Shown here: positions 17,359 to 26,302 of the stretch, one piece after another | Layout of the letters: each line of letters starts with the position of its first letter | How positions within the stretch are numbered: position 1 is the first letter of the stretch | From: CAIKBL01 sp964555355 | GTDB lineage: Bacteria; Pseudomonadota; Gammaproteobacteria; Ga0077536 | Direction: 5' to 3' | Assembly (NCBI GenBank): GCA_964555355.1 | Contig: CAZKRY010000008.1 | Coordinates: 124,001-188,000 of the forward strand | DNA: 64,000 bases | Translations under genes and position numbers: made by a program | Notes under the pieces: model-generated | Seen by the model: the letters and a program-made list of their open reading frames with translations, nothing else | Database searches by the model: none | What the model was told of the DNA's origin: nothing

Positions 17359-18267
17359 ATGGTTTTGCAAGGCAAAGTGGTATTGGTCACGGGCGCGGGT
17401 CGGGGGGTTGGTCGAGCGATCGCGTTGGAAGCGGCGCGCGCCGGCGCGGCGGTCGCGGTCAATGATCTGGGCGTCGCCCTCGACGGGCAAGGTTCCGACG
17501 CCGGTCCGGCGCAAGCGGTGGTGCGCGAGATCGAAGCCATGGGCGGCCGCGCGATCGCGCTGACCAAGAGCGTCGCTTCCTGGCAAGACGCGCACGACAT
17601 GGTGGCGGAAACCGTCGACAAGCTTGGTGGTATCGATTGCCTGGTCAACAACGCCGGCAACTTGCGCGACGTCATCTTTCATAAAATGACGGAAGACGAT
17701 TTTCACTCCGTCATCAATGTGCATTTGATCGGCTCGTTCAATATGAGCCGCGCGGTCGCCAATCACTTCAAAGAACAGAACGGCGGAACCTATGTGCACA
17801 TGACTTCGACCTCCGGACTCATCGGCAACTTCGGTCAAGCCAATTACTCGGCGGCCAAGCTCGGGATCGTGGGATTATCTAAATCGATCGCGCTCGATAT
17901 GCAGCGTTTCAATGTGCGCTCGAACTGCATCGCGCCGTTTGCATGGACGCGTATGGTGTCGTCGATCCCGATCACCGGACCGGAACAAGCCGCGCGTGTC
18001 GAAAAACTCAAAAAGCTCACACCGGAGAAAGTGTCGCCCTGCGTGGTGGCGTTGTTGTCCGATGCGGCGGCTGGTGTGACCGGTCAAATATTCGGCGTGC
18101 GTAATAACGAAATTTTCCTGTTCACACAGAACCGGCCGTTCAAAACCGCGCACACCGCCGAAGGCTGGACACCGGAGACGATTCTGGAGCGCGTCATCCC
18201 GCAGTTCCAACACGATATGTACCCGTTACATCGCTCGGGTGACATTTTTACGTGGGAGCCGGTGTAA
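17359..18267 (+). CDS. SDR oxidoreductase, 17beta-HSD4/MFE-type 3-hydroxyacyl-CoA dehydrogenase-like
   Basis: A 302-residue short-chain dehydrogenase. The Rossmann motif TGAGRGVG spans residues 11-18, NNAG is at 97-100, and the catalytic Ser150, Tyr163 and Lys167 (NYSAAK) are all present. The N-terminus LQGKVVLVTGAGRG and AVNDLG are typical of the dehydrogenase part of peroxisomal-type multifunctional enzymes, which act on 3-hydroxyacyl-CoA. The extra C-terminal 60 residues after the core are also typical. The start at 17359 has GAGG upstream; a GTG at 17344 is less likely. Context with citryl-CoA lyase-like and thiolase genes supports a beta-oxidation-like role. Confidence 0.92.
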   Translation: MVLQGKVVLVTGAGRGVGRAIALEAARAGAAVAVNDLGVALDGQGSDAGPAQAVVREIEAMGGRAIALTKSVASWQDAHDMVAETVDKLGGIDCLVNNAGNLRDVIFHKMTEDDFHSVINVHLIGSFNMSRAVANHFKEQNGGTYVHMTSTSGLIGNFGQANYSAAKLGIVGLSKSIALDMQRFNVRSNCIAPFAWTRMVSSIPITGPEQAARVEKLKKLTPEKVSPCVVALLSDAAAGVTGQIFGVRNNEIFLFTQNRPFKTAHTAEGWTPETILERVIPQFQHDMYPLHRSGDIFTWEPV

Positions 18268-18580
18268 ATTTCGGCGTCAGGGCATCGTCAAATCGTAGGT
18301 TGGGGTGAGCAAAGCGAACCCCAACAGAATACGGGCGTGTGCATCAAATTCTCGGTTGTCGATGCGACCTGACTTTCTGATGTTGGGGCTCGCTTCGCCG
18401 ACCTCAACGTAAGAACGAATCCTCTACTGGCGACGGATTTCAGTTTTCTAAACAATCTCACCTGGATATTGGGTCATTAAAATCTTAGTAGGTTGGGCTG
18501 ACGTAGGAAGCCCAACCTACGAATCATTTGGATCGATTACGATGCGTTCATGTTTAAAACCCAATTCGTCGCCACATCAA
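18268..18580. repeat. Intergenic region with palindromic repeat elements
   Basis: This 313-base gap between convergent genes has no coding signal. It holds a copy of the GTAGGTTGGGGTGAGC element at 18295-18326, a degraded inverted copy at about 18381-18411, and a related compact palindrome at 18488-18520 (12-base arms GTAGGTTGGGCT / AGCCCAACCTAC). The same element occurs at 22189, 22275 and 61145. These may fold as hairpins in the 3' ends of both genes. Confidence 0.8.
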
Positions 18581-19489
18581 TTATCTAAGCGACGGCAACA
18601 CTTCCCTCGCCAATAACGTCTCATTCGCTTCCACATAGTCCGCTTCACACGCGGAGGACAAAAACACTGACTTTGCACCGGCATCAATGTATTCCTTGAG
18701 CCGCGCGCGGCAGTCTTCCGGGGTGCCCATTAATAAGTACTTGTGGGCGATCTTGGAAAAATCTTGCGCGTACTGCTTGCTGATTTTCGCAATCGCCATC
18801 TCTTGGGCTTTCGCGCGCTCTGAATGACAGCACGCGAAAATAAACTGCACCGGTTGAACGGCATCGGCCGGTCGCCCGGCTTCGACGGACAACTGCGCCA
18901 CTTTGGTGATCGAGTCGCGCAACATTTCGGGCGTGTACATGTACGGCAGCCAACCTTCGCCGTACCGCGCGGCGCGCTTCATCGCGGCATCCTGGCGGCC
19001 GGAAACCCAAATCGGTAGCGGCGTTTGTTTGGGTTTCGGCACGATGGAGACATCGTGCAAGGTATTGAAGCGACCTTCGAAGGTTACTTTTTCTTCGCGG
19101 AATAGGCGGCGGATGACTTGTAGCGCTTCATTGGTACGCGCGCCGCGTTCGGAGACTTTGACCCCGCAGGCTTCGAATTCGCGCGGCATTTCTCCGCCGA
19201 CGCCAACGCCCATCGTGTAACGGCCGTTCGACGCGACATCCAGCGTCGCGGCAAGCTTGGCCGCCAGCGCCGCCGGATACAGCGGCAACAGCACAATGGC
19301 GGACAACAATTTGATTCGTTCGGTGGCGCCGGCCGCCACTGCCAGCGATATGAAGCTATTGGAGGTGGGTCCGTGAAAGCTCACGTGTTCACCGCAACCG
19401 ACATAGTCATAGCCGAGCGCTTCTAGGCGCCGCGCGTTTCCGGCCACATCGTCGAGATTGGTCATCGACATTCCAAATTCAATCCCCAT
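18581..19489 (-). CDS. LLM class F420-type oxidoreductase
   Basis: A 302-residue luciferase-like protein of the type often annotated TIGR03619/F420-dependent. The start at 19489 has AGGAG 8 bases upstream and gives MGIEFGMSMTNLDD. Motifs include LGYDYVGCGEHV, GRYTMGVGVGGEMPREF and LPIWVSGRQDAAMKRAARYGEGW, the last two typical of F420-binding family members. It is only a distant relative of the LLM proteins at 9306 and 49428. It is divergent (79-base gap) from an SsuA-type ABC importer operon; LLM enzymes beside such importers often process the imported compound, for example sulfonates (inference). Confidence 0.9.
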   Translation of the reverse strand: MGIEFGMSMTNLDDVAGNARRLEALGYDYVGCGEHVSFHGPTSNSFISLAVAAGATERIKLLSAIVLLPLYPAALAAKLAATLDVASNGRYTMGVGVGGEMPREFEACGVKVSERGARTNEALQVIRRLFREEKVTFEGRFNTLHDVSIVPKPKQTPLPIWVSGRQDAAMKRAARYGEGWLPYMYTPEMLRDSITKVAQLSVEAGRPADAVQPVQFIFACCHSERAKAQEMAIAKISKQYAQDFSKIAHKYLLMGTPEDCRARLKEYIDAGAKSVFLSSACEADYVEANETLLAREVLPSLR

Positions 19490-19568
19490 CCGGCTGCTCC
19501 TCAAGATATCAGCGGTTGAACTTCTACGAGACACTCTCGGATAATCGAGCGTTCAAACGGAGTTCCCC

Positions 19569-20591
19569 ATGTTTCGTTGCTTGCGTCAATTGTTCTGCGC
19601 GCTTGCGCTGTTGCTCACCTTGCCACAAGCTGGTCACGCGACACCAGCGGAGCTCGCAAAGCCCGCATTGACACTCGCCGTGGGTGGCAAGCCGCTGTTT
19701 TACTACTTACCGCTCACGATTGCGGAACAGCGCGGGTATTTCAAGGAGCAAGGCTTGCGTGTCAACATCGTCGACTTCCCAGGTGGCGCCAAGTCATTAC
19801 AAGCCGTAATGGGCGGCAGCGCCGATCTGGCGGCTGGGTCGTTCGAGCATGTGGTCAATATGCAGGCGCGCGGACAGGCGCTCAAGGCGATTACGTTGCT
19901 CGCGCGCTATCCGGCCATCGTGCTCGCGGTGCGCCAAGATCTCGTTGGCACGTACCGCGGGCCAGCCGATTTGCGCGGATGGAAGATTGGTGTCACGGCG
20001 CCCGGATCGTCCACGCACTTATTCCTAAACAATGTGTTACATCGGGCGGGCGTTAACCCTACCGAAGTGTCGGTCATCGGCGTTGGCACCGGCGGTGGCG
20101 CGCTGGCCGCCATGCAACGTGGAGAACTCGATGCAATTGCGCATCTCGATCCGATCATTGGGCGCCTTGTCCACGCGAACGTTGCGCGCGTGGTGATCGA
20201 TACTCGCACGGAACAAGGCGCGCGCGAGGTCTACGGGGGGGCCTATCACGCGGCTTGCCTTTACGCGAAAGCGGCATTTATTGCGGAACATCCGCGTACC
20301 ATACAGGCGGTGGTGAACGCGCAGGTCAAAGCGTTGCGCTGGCTTGGCACGGCATCGCTCGACGAAATCATTGCCAATGTGCCTGAAGCCTATTGGGCGG
20401 GACAGCGTGACGAGTACCGCGAAGCGTTAAAGAACAACTTGCCGGCGCTCTCGCCTGACGGCGCGATGGACCTTGATGGCGCGCGGAACGTGTTGAAAGT
20501 ACTTGCGGCGTTTGAACCCTTTGTGCGCGATGCAAAGCTCAACGTGACGGATGCGCTTGACACCACTTTTGTGACAAACGCATCGCCGTAG
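19569..20591 (+). CDS. ABC transporter substrate-binding protein (SsuA/NMT1-like)
   Basis: A 340-residue periplasmic binding protein with signal peptide (cleavage near QAGHA). The mature sequence begins with PALTLAVGGKPLFYYLPLTIAEQRGYF, typical of SsuA/ThiY/NMT1 proteins, and has the GGAKSLQAVMGGSADLAAGSF ligand-cleft segment. These proteins bind sulfonates, nitrate, taurine, pyrimidines or phthalate-like aromatics. First gene of a three-gene importer (gaps of 4 and 1 bases to the next genes). A GGAG ribosome site precedes the ATG. Confidence 0.92.
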   Translation: MFRCLRQLFCALALLLTLPQAGHATPAELAKPALTLAVGGKPLFYYLPLTIAEQRGYFKEQGLRVNIVDFPGGAKSLQAVMGGSADLAAGSFEHVVNMQARGQALKAITLLARYPAIVLAVRQDLVGTYRGPADLRGWKIGVTAPGSSTHLFLNNVLHRAGVNPTEVSVIGVGTGGGALAAMQRGELDAIAHLDPIIGRLVHANVARVVIDTRTEQGAREVYGGAYHAACLYAKAAFIAEHPRTIQAVVNAQVKALRWLGTASLDEIIANVPEAYWAGQRDEYREALKNNLPALSPDGAMDLDGARNVLKVLAAFEPFVRDAKLNVTDALDTTFVTNASP

Positions 20592-20595
20592 TGAC

Positions 20596-21396
20596 ATGAC
20601 CACGCCAGCGCTCGAACTGCGCGATGTGACGGTGCGCTTTGGTGATGCATCAAACGCCGTGATTGCGATAGAGTCGGTTAATCTCGCCCTGGCTCCCGGC
20701 GAATTTGTTGGTCTGGTTGGACCAACTGGATGCGGCAAGTCGACGTTGCTCAACGTAGCGGCTGGCTTGCAAGCGCCGACGCAGGGTGCCGCGCACGCGT
20801 TTGGTGCTCCGCTCAACGGAATCAATCACGCGGCGGGTTATCTCTTTCAGGCCGACGCGCTGATGCCCTGGCGCGATGCGCAGGCCAATGTCGCGTTGGG
20901 TCTTGAACTTCGTGGGAGCTCGCATCGCGAAGCATCCGCACAAGCCACAAGCTGGCTACAGCGGGTTGGCTTACGCGGTGCGGGTGCGCGCTTCCCGCAT
21001 CAACTATCCGGCGGCATGCGTAAGCGCGTCGCGCTGGCCCAAGTGTTGGCGCTCGACCCCAAGATTCTGCTGATGGATGAGCCGTTTTCGGCACTCGATA
21101 TGCAAACGCGTAGTCTGATGGAAAACGAACTGCTCTCCTTGTGGGCAGCCGATCGCAAGTCGGTGCTGTTTGTCACGCACGATCTGGAAGAAGCTATCGC
21201 GCTCGCCGATCGCGTCATTGTGTTATCCGCCGGGCCGGCCAGTCGGCCGCTTGGCGATTACGCGATTGATCTACCGCGCCCGCGCGATGTCATGGAGATC
21301 CGCGGCAATGCGCGTTTCGCGGAACTGCATCAGCGGATTTGGCGACAACTGCGCGATGAAGTCATGCGCGCGCATGCGTCGCAGTTGACGTGCTGA
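20596..21396 (+). CDS. ABC transporter ATP-binding protein (SsuB/TauB family)
   Basis: A 266-residue ABC ATPase. Walker A GPTGCGKST is at residues 42-50, the signature LSGGMRKR and Walker B ILLMDEPFSALD follow in the usual order, and VTHDLEEAI provides the switch His. The combination with SsuA-like binding protein and SsuC-like permease assigns it to the nitrate/sulfonate/taurine importer group. It lies inside the importer operon with 1-4 base gaps. Confidence 0.95.
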   Translation: MTTPALELRDVTVRFGDASNAVIAIESVNLALAPGEFVGLVGPTGCGKSTLLNVAAGLQAPTQGAAHAFGAPLNGINHAAGYLFQADALMPWRDAQANVALGLELRGSSHREASAQATSWLQRVGLRGAGARFPHQLSGGMRKRVALAQVLALDPKILLMDEPFSALDMQTRSLMENELLSLWAADRKSVLFVTHDLEEAIALADRVIVLSAGPASRPLGDYAIDLPRPRDVMEIRGNARFAELHQRIWRQLRDEVMRAHASQLTC

Positions 21397-21397
21397 T

Positions 21398-22174
21398 ATG
21401 CCGAGTCGAGGCCGCTTGTGGGGTTACCAACTGGGCTTGTTCGCCGTACTTCTCGGTGCTTGGCATTGGCTGACCCAGCTTGAGGTGCTACCGCCATTCT
21501 TTTTCGGCAAGCCGCTGCTCGTGTGGCAGGCGTTGGTCGACTGGGTAACTTCCGGCATGTTATGGCCACACCTCGGTGTCACGCTGCTTGAAACCTTACT
21601 TGCCTTCGCGTTGGGAACCGGCTTAGGGATCGTGGTCGGCTTAACGTTGGGGCTGAGCCCGTTCGCGGCCGCTTTGTGCGATCCCTATTTGAAAGCGATT
21701 AACGCGATGCCGCGAGTGGTGCTCGCGCCGATATTCGCGCTGTGGTTTGGGCTTGGCATTTGGTCGAAAGTGTTGCTCGGCATCACCTTGGTATTCTTCA
21801 TTGTGTTTTTCAACGTGTACCAGGGCGTGCGCGAGGTTAATCCGGTGCTACTCGCGAATGTTCGGATGTTAGGGGCAACGCGTCGCCAATTGCTGCGTGT
21901 GGTGTATTGGCCGGCGGCGCTCGCGTGGGTGTTTTCGAGTCTGCATACGTCGGTCGGCATGGCATTCGTCGGGGCTGTGGTTGGTGAGTATCTCGGCTCC
22001 GCGCAAGGTGTTGGGTATTTGATCCTACAAGCGGAAGGTGTGCTCGATATCAACGCCGTGTTGGCGGGCATTGTGGTACTGACCACTTGCGCGTTAACGC
22101 TCGACGCGCTTGTCACCGTGGTTGAACGTCGCTTGCTGGCTTGGCAGCCGCGACGTGATCACGCGTCGTTATAA
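21398..22174 (+). CDS. ABC transporter permease (SsuC/TauC family)
   Basis: A 258-residue inner-membrane permease with about six transmembrane segments. The EAA-type loop contacting the ATPase is NVRMLGATRRQLLRVVYWPAAL-like, about residues 150-170, as in SsuC/TauC. N-terminal and C-terminal ends are short, as usual for this family. Last gene of the importer operon; it is followed by a long perfect inverted repeat at 22189-22306 that could end transcription. Confidence 0.95.
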   Translation: MPSRGRLWGYQLGLFAVLLGAWHWLTQLEVLPPFFFGKPLLVWQALVDWVTSGMLWPHLGVTLLETLLAFALGTGLGIVVGLTLGLSPFAAALCDPYLKAINAMPRVVLAPIFALWFGLGIWSKVLLGITLVFFIVFFNVYQGVREVNPVLLANVRMLGATRRQLLRVVYWPAALAWVFSSLHTSVGMAFVGAVVGEYLGSAQGVGYLILQAEGVLDINAVLAGIVVLTTCALTLDALVTVVERRLLAWQPRRDHASL

Positions 22175-22188
22175 CGTTAGATTTCCTT

Positions 22189-22306
22189 GTAGGTTGGGGT
22201 GAGCAAAGCGAACCCCAACAAAGCTTCGGTGCATGCACAAATATTTTTCGTAAGAAAAGAGCGCGTGAGCCTCATGTTGGGGTTCGCTTTGCTCACCCCA
22301 ACCTAC
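22189..22306. repeat. Perfect 32-base inverted repeat pair
   Basis: Left arm 22189-22220 begins GTAGGTTGGGGTGAGC and right arm 22275-22306 is its exact reverse complement, with a 54-base spacer. Each arm is itself nearly palindromic (GTTGGGGT...ACCCCAAC). The element lies between the permease stop and the sulfotransferase start. Related copies are at 18295 and 61145. Mobile, REP-like element or transcription end structure are the possibilities. Confidence 0.9.
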
Positions 22307-22369
22307 GGATCTCACAGTGACGGCATAGTGTGTTGGCGACGGTGCTTGTTTTTTTAAAAGGCAATTCAA

Positions 22370-23311
22370 ATGACCAAATTTCCGAGTGTTGAGCATGTGT
22401 ATCAAAACACCTTTATGGACAGTACGCGGTGGCAACACTTTATGCCGCGCGATGGTGATATTTTGGTGTGCACGTCATACAAAGCCGGTACTACATGGAC
22501 GCAAATGATCTGCGCGTTGTTGATTTTTCAAGACCCGCAACCGCCCGCGCCAATCGCCGAGTTATCGCCGTGGTTCGATTTACGCCTGTATGCGGACGAT
22601 GACATTCGTGCACGTTACGAGGCTCAGACCCATCGTCGATTCATCAAGACCCATACCCCACTCGACGGCCTGCCGTACTTTTCGAACGCCGTGTATGTGG
22701 TATGCGGTCGTGATCCGCGCGATATTTTTTTGTCGATGCAACAACACAAGGCGAATCAAGATGGTCACGTCGTGCGCGACATTTTGCAGGGGCGTGGTGA
22801 GGAGATGGCGCCGCCGCCGGATCTTCCGGAAAGTACGGATGGCAAATTCCAGCTATGGATGACGCGCGGCAGTTTCGATTGGGAGCAAGACGGTTACCCG
22901 AATTGGTCCGTGTTTCATCACTTGGAAACATTTTGGCGGTTCCGCCATTTACCCAATATCCATTTCTTGCACTACGCGGATTTGCAGCGCGATCTGGAAG
23001 GCGAAATGCGGCGCTTGGCGCAAGCGCTGGGAATATCTGTGCCCGAGACGAAATGGCCAACGCTGGTTAATGCGGCCACTTTTGCCGAAATGAAACGTAA
23101 TGCCGATCGCACCGCGCCAGATACCGATCTCAAAATCTGGCGTGACAATGCAGGATTCTTTCACAGCGGCACTAGCGGTAAATGGAAAACATCGTTATCC
23201 GCGGAAAGCCTCGCGCTGTATGACAAGGTGACGCTCGCGCGAGAACCGCAGCGGATGATTACGTGGTTAGAGCAGGGTTCAGGCGTCGCGGGGGATCCAA
23301 AGGCCGCGTGA
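22370..23311 (+). CDS. Sulfotransferase (cytosolic PAPS-dependent type)
   Basis: A 313-residue sulfotransferase. The 5'-phosphosulfate loop is SYKAGTTW at residues 36-43; the 3'-phosphate-binding region is VVCGRDPRDIFLSMQQHK. The C-terminal conserved GxxGxWK element is present as HSGTSGKWKTSL. So PAPS binding is likely complete. Members sulfate alcohols, phenols or steroids; the acceptor is unknown. No signal peptide. It stands alone between repeat elements. Proximity to a sulfonate-type importer may reflect organosulfur metabolism, but this is weak inference. Confidence 0.92.
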   Translation: MTKFPSVEHVYQNTFMDSTRWQHFMPRDGDILVCTSYKAGTTWTQMICALLIFQDPQPPAPIAELSPWFDLRLYADDDIRARYEAQTHRRFIKTHTPLDGLPYFSNAVYVVCGRDPRDIFLSMQQHKANQDGHVVRDILQGRGEEMAPPPDLPESTDGKFQLWMTRGSFDWEQDGYPNWSVFHHLETFWRFRHLPNIHFLHYADLQRDLEGEMRRLAQALGISVPETKWPTLVNAATFAEMKRNADRTAPDTDLKIWRDNAGFFHSGTSGKWKTSLSAESLALYDKVTLAREPQRMITWLEQGSGVAGDPKAA

Positions 23312-23385
23312 AATGAGCAAATCCGCGCTTACACGCAGAGGCTAACTCAAATAATCCTCGCGCGCGTTGCGGCACGTGGTATTCC

Positions 23386-23490
23386 CCCCTCTCCCGCTAG
23401 CGGGAGGGCAGGGGTGAGAGACTTCATGCCGCGCCCGTAGACAACGTGCCCCTCACCCGGCGCTCCGCGCCGACCTCAACCGGTGGGAGA
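23386..23490. repeat. CCCTCTCCCGC-type palindromic element (long variant)
   Basis: CCCCTCTCCCGCTAGCGGGAGGG starts the element and CGGTGGGAGAGG ends it, with CCCCTCACCCGGCGCTCCGCGCCGACCTC in between. The ends can pair over about 100 bases. It lies between convergent sulfotransferase and P450 genes. Related shorter copies are at 26130, 41041, 47560 and 61194. Confidence 0.75.
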
Positions 23491-23529
23491 GGTTTTGGAA
23501 TTTGCGCTCCCCAACGGCAGCGGATTAGG

Positions 23530-24741
23530 TTATCCAGCCACCTTAACCGGCATCGAGCGCACGCCGCGCATCACCAGCGTATCCATAAAGTCATACTGCT
23601 CGCGCGCTAGCGCGAGTCCCGGCAGACGCCGTACCACTTCGCCGATCGCGATCTCACCTTCCAGTCGCGCGAGCGGCGCGCCTAAACAAAAGTGTGCGCC
23701 GGTATTGAAAGTTAAATGCGGGTTCGGATGGCGTTCGATATCAAACTCATGCGCGCGCTCAAAGCGCCTGGGATCATGATTCGCGGCATGCACCATGATG
23801 AACACGCGCTGGCCGGGCTCTAGCGTTTTGCCGTGGAGTTCGTGCGCCACTTTGACCACACGCACCTGGCCACCGGTCGGGCCATCGAACCGCAAAATTT
23901 CTTCGATCGCTTTGCGCATCAATTCCGGATGCCGGCGCAATTTCGCGAGCTGCTCCGGATGCGCGAGCAATGCACGCACGCCGTTGCCAATCAAATTAGT
24001 AGTGGTCTCATGCCCACCGAACAAAAACAACATGCAGTTGCCCACGATTTCATCTTCGCTCAACGCGTTACCGCCGTCGCTTACCGCGAGCAGCCGCGAG
24101 ATCATGTCCGCGCGCGGCGCCGCCGCCCGCGCGCGGACTTGTGCGCGAAAATACTCGGCCATCGCGATCGCACCTTGTTCTGCTTGCACGTATTTTTCCG
24201 GTTGCGTCGAGGCGCCGCCGATAAAGGGCTGCATTTGATCCGACCATACTTTCAAGTCGCGGATATCTTCGGGCGGCAGCCCAAGCATGCGCAGGATGAC
24301 GATCGCGGGCAGCGGGAAGGCGAACTCCTTGATGAAATCGACTTCGGCGTCCGCGGTTAGCGCCGGCACCAATTGTTCGACCGCGGCATGGATGACCGGA
24401 CGCAGCGCGTCGATCGCGGCAATGGTGAAGACCTGATTCAACAAGCGTCGCGTGCGCATGTGATCCGGCGGATCTTTGAACGCCACCCAGGTATTTAAGT
24501 AATGCACGATGTTACGGATCCGTTGCTGGCCTTCTTCCGGCAGGCGAGCGTAAAACGGCGTCAGGCGATCGGCCGATACTTCGTCAGTCATTTGGATGCG
24601 CCGAACATCGTCGTAGCGCGTGATAATCCAGCCGCGCATCGCCGGCGACCAATGCACCGGATCTTCGTCCTGAAGCTGCTGCAGCAGCGGCAGTGGGTTG
24701 TTGATGAACGCCGGATCGCGGGGGTCGTAGACAAGCGCCAT
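23530..24741 (-). CDS. Cytochrome P450, soluble
   Basis: A 403-residue P450. I-helix motif is FGGHETTTNLI, K-helix ExxR is EEILR, the heme loop is FNTGAHFCLGAPLARLEG with the Cys ligand. AGH/GGHE with Glu instead of Asp is common in CYP107-like and related families. No redox partner genes nearby. Divergent from an SCP2-type thiolase (109-base gap), suggesting a joint role in sterol- or terpenoid-like side-chain breakdown (inference). Differs from the P450 at 3433 in most of the length, so these are not recent duplicates. Confidence 0.95.
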   Translation of the reverse strand: MALVYDPRDPAFINNPLPLLQQLQDEDPVHWSPAMRGWIITRYDDVRRIQMTDEVSADRLTPFYARLPEEGQQRIRNIVHYLNTWVAFKDPPDHMRTRRLLNQVFTIAAIDALRPVIHAAVEQLVPALTADAEVDFIKEFAFPLPAIVILRMLGLPPEDIRDLKVWSDQMQPFIGGASTQPEKYVQAEQGAIAMAEYFRAQVRARAAAPRADMISRLLAVSDGGNALSEDEIVGNCMLFLFGGHETTTNLIGNGVRALLAHPEQLAKLRRHPELMRKAIEEILRFDGPTGGQVRVVKVAHELHGKTLEPGQRVFIMVHAANHDPRRFERAHEFDIERHPNPHLTFNTGAHFCLGAPLARLEGEIAIGEVVRRLPGLALAREQYDFMDTLVMRGVRSMPVKVAG

Positions 24742-24850
24742 AAAAGTTCACGGATGTTTGGAGTCGCGATTCTAGCCTGCGTCCGCAAGTCGCGACGACT
24801 TGTCGCGAACTTCCGTTATGCTGTGCGTGATTGTTTACCGGAGCCCTGTC

Positions 24851-26101
24851 ATGTCTGACGCGTATTTGATCGGCACCTACTGTACCCCGTTCGGCAAGCA
24901 TCCCAGCTTGACCGTCAAAGACTTAACCCGGGAAGCCTATCTCGGCGCGCTCGCCGACGCCGGGCTCGCCGATGGCGGTGAGCTTGAAACCGCGTGGTTC
25001 GGGAATTGCGGCATGTGGACCGAAGGTCAAGGCAGCATCCGCGGTCAGGTGTGTATGACGCCGTTGGTGCGCGAAGGACTCTTTCCTGAGCGGGTGCCGC
25101 TGGTCAACGTGGAAGGCGGTTGCGCCACTGCGTCATTGGCCCTGCAAGGGGCATGGAAAGATGTGCTGAGCGGGCAGGCCGAGATGTGTGTGGCGCTCGG
25201 TGTTGAAAAGACCTTCTATCCCAATGCACCGGATAAAACCAAGGCGTTGTTCGATGGCGGGATCGACTGTTACGACCCACAAGAGTGGCAGGACTACTAT
25301 CGCGCGGCCGGCGCCACCGCCGGCAAGCCGTTCGAACCTGGCGCGGACCGAACCATTTTTATGGACACCTACGCCATGCAGGCGTGTTACCACATGAAGC
25401 AGCACGGGACAACCCAGCGCCAAATCGCGGCTGGTGCTGCCAAGAATCACAACATGGGCGCGTTGAATCCGCGCGCGCAGTACCGTTTCAAAATGACCCC
25501 GGAAGAGGTCATGAACGATCGCTTGGTGTCCTATCCGCTGACGCGCGCGATGTGTGCACCGATTGGCGATGGCGCGGCGTCCGCAGTCATCGTCTCCGAG
25601 CGCAAGCTCAAGACGCTGCCGGCCGAGGTACGTGAACGCGCGGTGCGGATTGCGGGTTGGGGGTTGTCCGGTGGCAAGTATCGGCAGTTGAATGAACCGG
25701 GCTTGAGCCAAACGGCGGCGCGCAAAGCCTACGCCATGGCCGGCCTCACGCCAGATCAAATCGATGTCGCCGAAGTGCACGATGCAACGTCATTCTGTGA
25801 GATTTTCCAAGTCGAAATGATGGGGTTCTGCGAGATTGGCCAAGGGGGATCGTTTGTCGAAAGCGGCGCCACCGCACTGGGCGGCAAGGTGCCGGTTAAT
25901 ACTTCGGGTGGACTCGTGTCCAAAGGCCATCCGGTCGGTGCGACGGGGTTATCGATGGTGCACGAACTCTGCCAGCAGTTGCGTCACGAGGCCGGCGACC
26001 GGCAGGTCGACGGCGTGCATTATGCGCTCGCGGAGAACGGCGGCGGGGTCATCGGGTTCGATGAGGCGGCGTGCTCGGTCCTCATTATGGCGCGCGCGTA
26101 G
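24851..26101 (+). CDS. SCP2-type thiolase (acetyl-CoA acyltransferase-like)
   Basis: A 416-residue thiolase-fold protein. The nucleophilic Cys is in VEGGCATASLAL, the His is in HDATSFCE (SCP2-thiolase type, replacing the usual catalytic NEAFA), and the C-terminal GHPVGATGLSMVHEL carries the second active-site His. These are features of SCP-x/lipid-transfer-protein thiolases that cleave branched or sterol side-chain beta-ketoacyl-CoA. The start at 24851 is chosen from alignment with the family (SDAYLIGTYCTPFGK) and a GAGCC upstream. It lies 201 bases upstream of the pmoC gene and ends in a repeat element, so it is probably not in that operon. Confidence 0.92.
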   Translation: MSDAYLIGTYCTPFGKHPSLTVKDLTREAYLGALADAGLADGGELETAWFGNCGMWTEGQGSIRGQVCMTPLVREGLFPERVPLVNVEGGCATASLALQGAWKDVLSGQAEMCVALGVEKTFYPNAPDKTKALFDGGIDCYDPQEWQDYYRAAGATAGKPFEPGADRTIFMDTYAMQACYHMKQHGTTQRQIAAGAAKNHNMGALNPRAQYRFKMTPEEVMNDRLVSYPLTRAMCAPIGDGAASAVIVSERKLKTLPAEVRERAVRIAGWGLSGGKYRQLNEPGLSQTAARKAYAMAGLTPDQIDVAEVHDATSFCEIFQVEMMGFCEIGQGGSFVESGATALGGKVPVNTSGGLVSKGHPVGATGLSMVHELCQQLRHEAGDRQVDGVHYALAENGGGVIGFDEAACSVLIMARA

Positions 26102-26129
26102 GTCCGCAGGCCAAGCAGCATCTTAAACT

Positions 26130-26171
26130 CCCTCTCCCGCAATGCGGGAGAGGGTTGGGGTGAGGGTCTTC
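26130..26171. repeat. CCCTCTCCCGC palindromic element
   Basis: CCCTCTCCCGC-AAT-GCGGGAGAGGG forms an 11-base near-perfect stem, followed by TTGGGGTGAGGGTCTTC. It lies between the thiolase stop and the pmoC operon and could terminate transcription of the thiolase gene. Related copies occur at 23386, 41041, 47560 and 61194. Confidence 0.8.
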
Positions 26172-26227
26172 ACTAGACTTACATCAAGTTAACGACGAGT
26201 TGTGCAGCGCACGCAACAACGCCGAGC

Positions 26228-26257
26228 TTGCACTTGATAGCTTCGCGCCACTAAATT
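26228..26257 (+). promoter_or_regulatory. Weak candidate promoter for the pmoCAB operon
   Basis: TTGCAC at 26228-26233 and TAAATT at 26252-26257 are separated by 18 bases and lie about 45 bases before the pmoC start. Agreement with sigma-70 boxes is partial (3/6 and 4/6), so this is a guess only. Confidence 0.2.
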
Positions 26258-26302
26258 GCTGCACCTATCGCACTATCGCCGCGCCACGCGGAAGGAGAAC
26301 TT

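Noticed and set aside
18295..22306. CRISPR array
   Set aside because: Repeats are palindromic, few and irregularly spaced with no unique spacers or cas genes.
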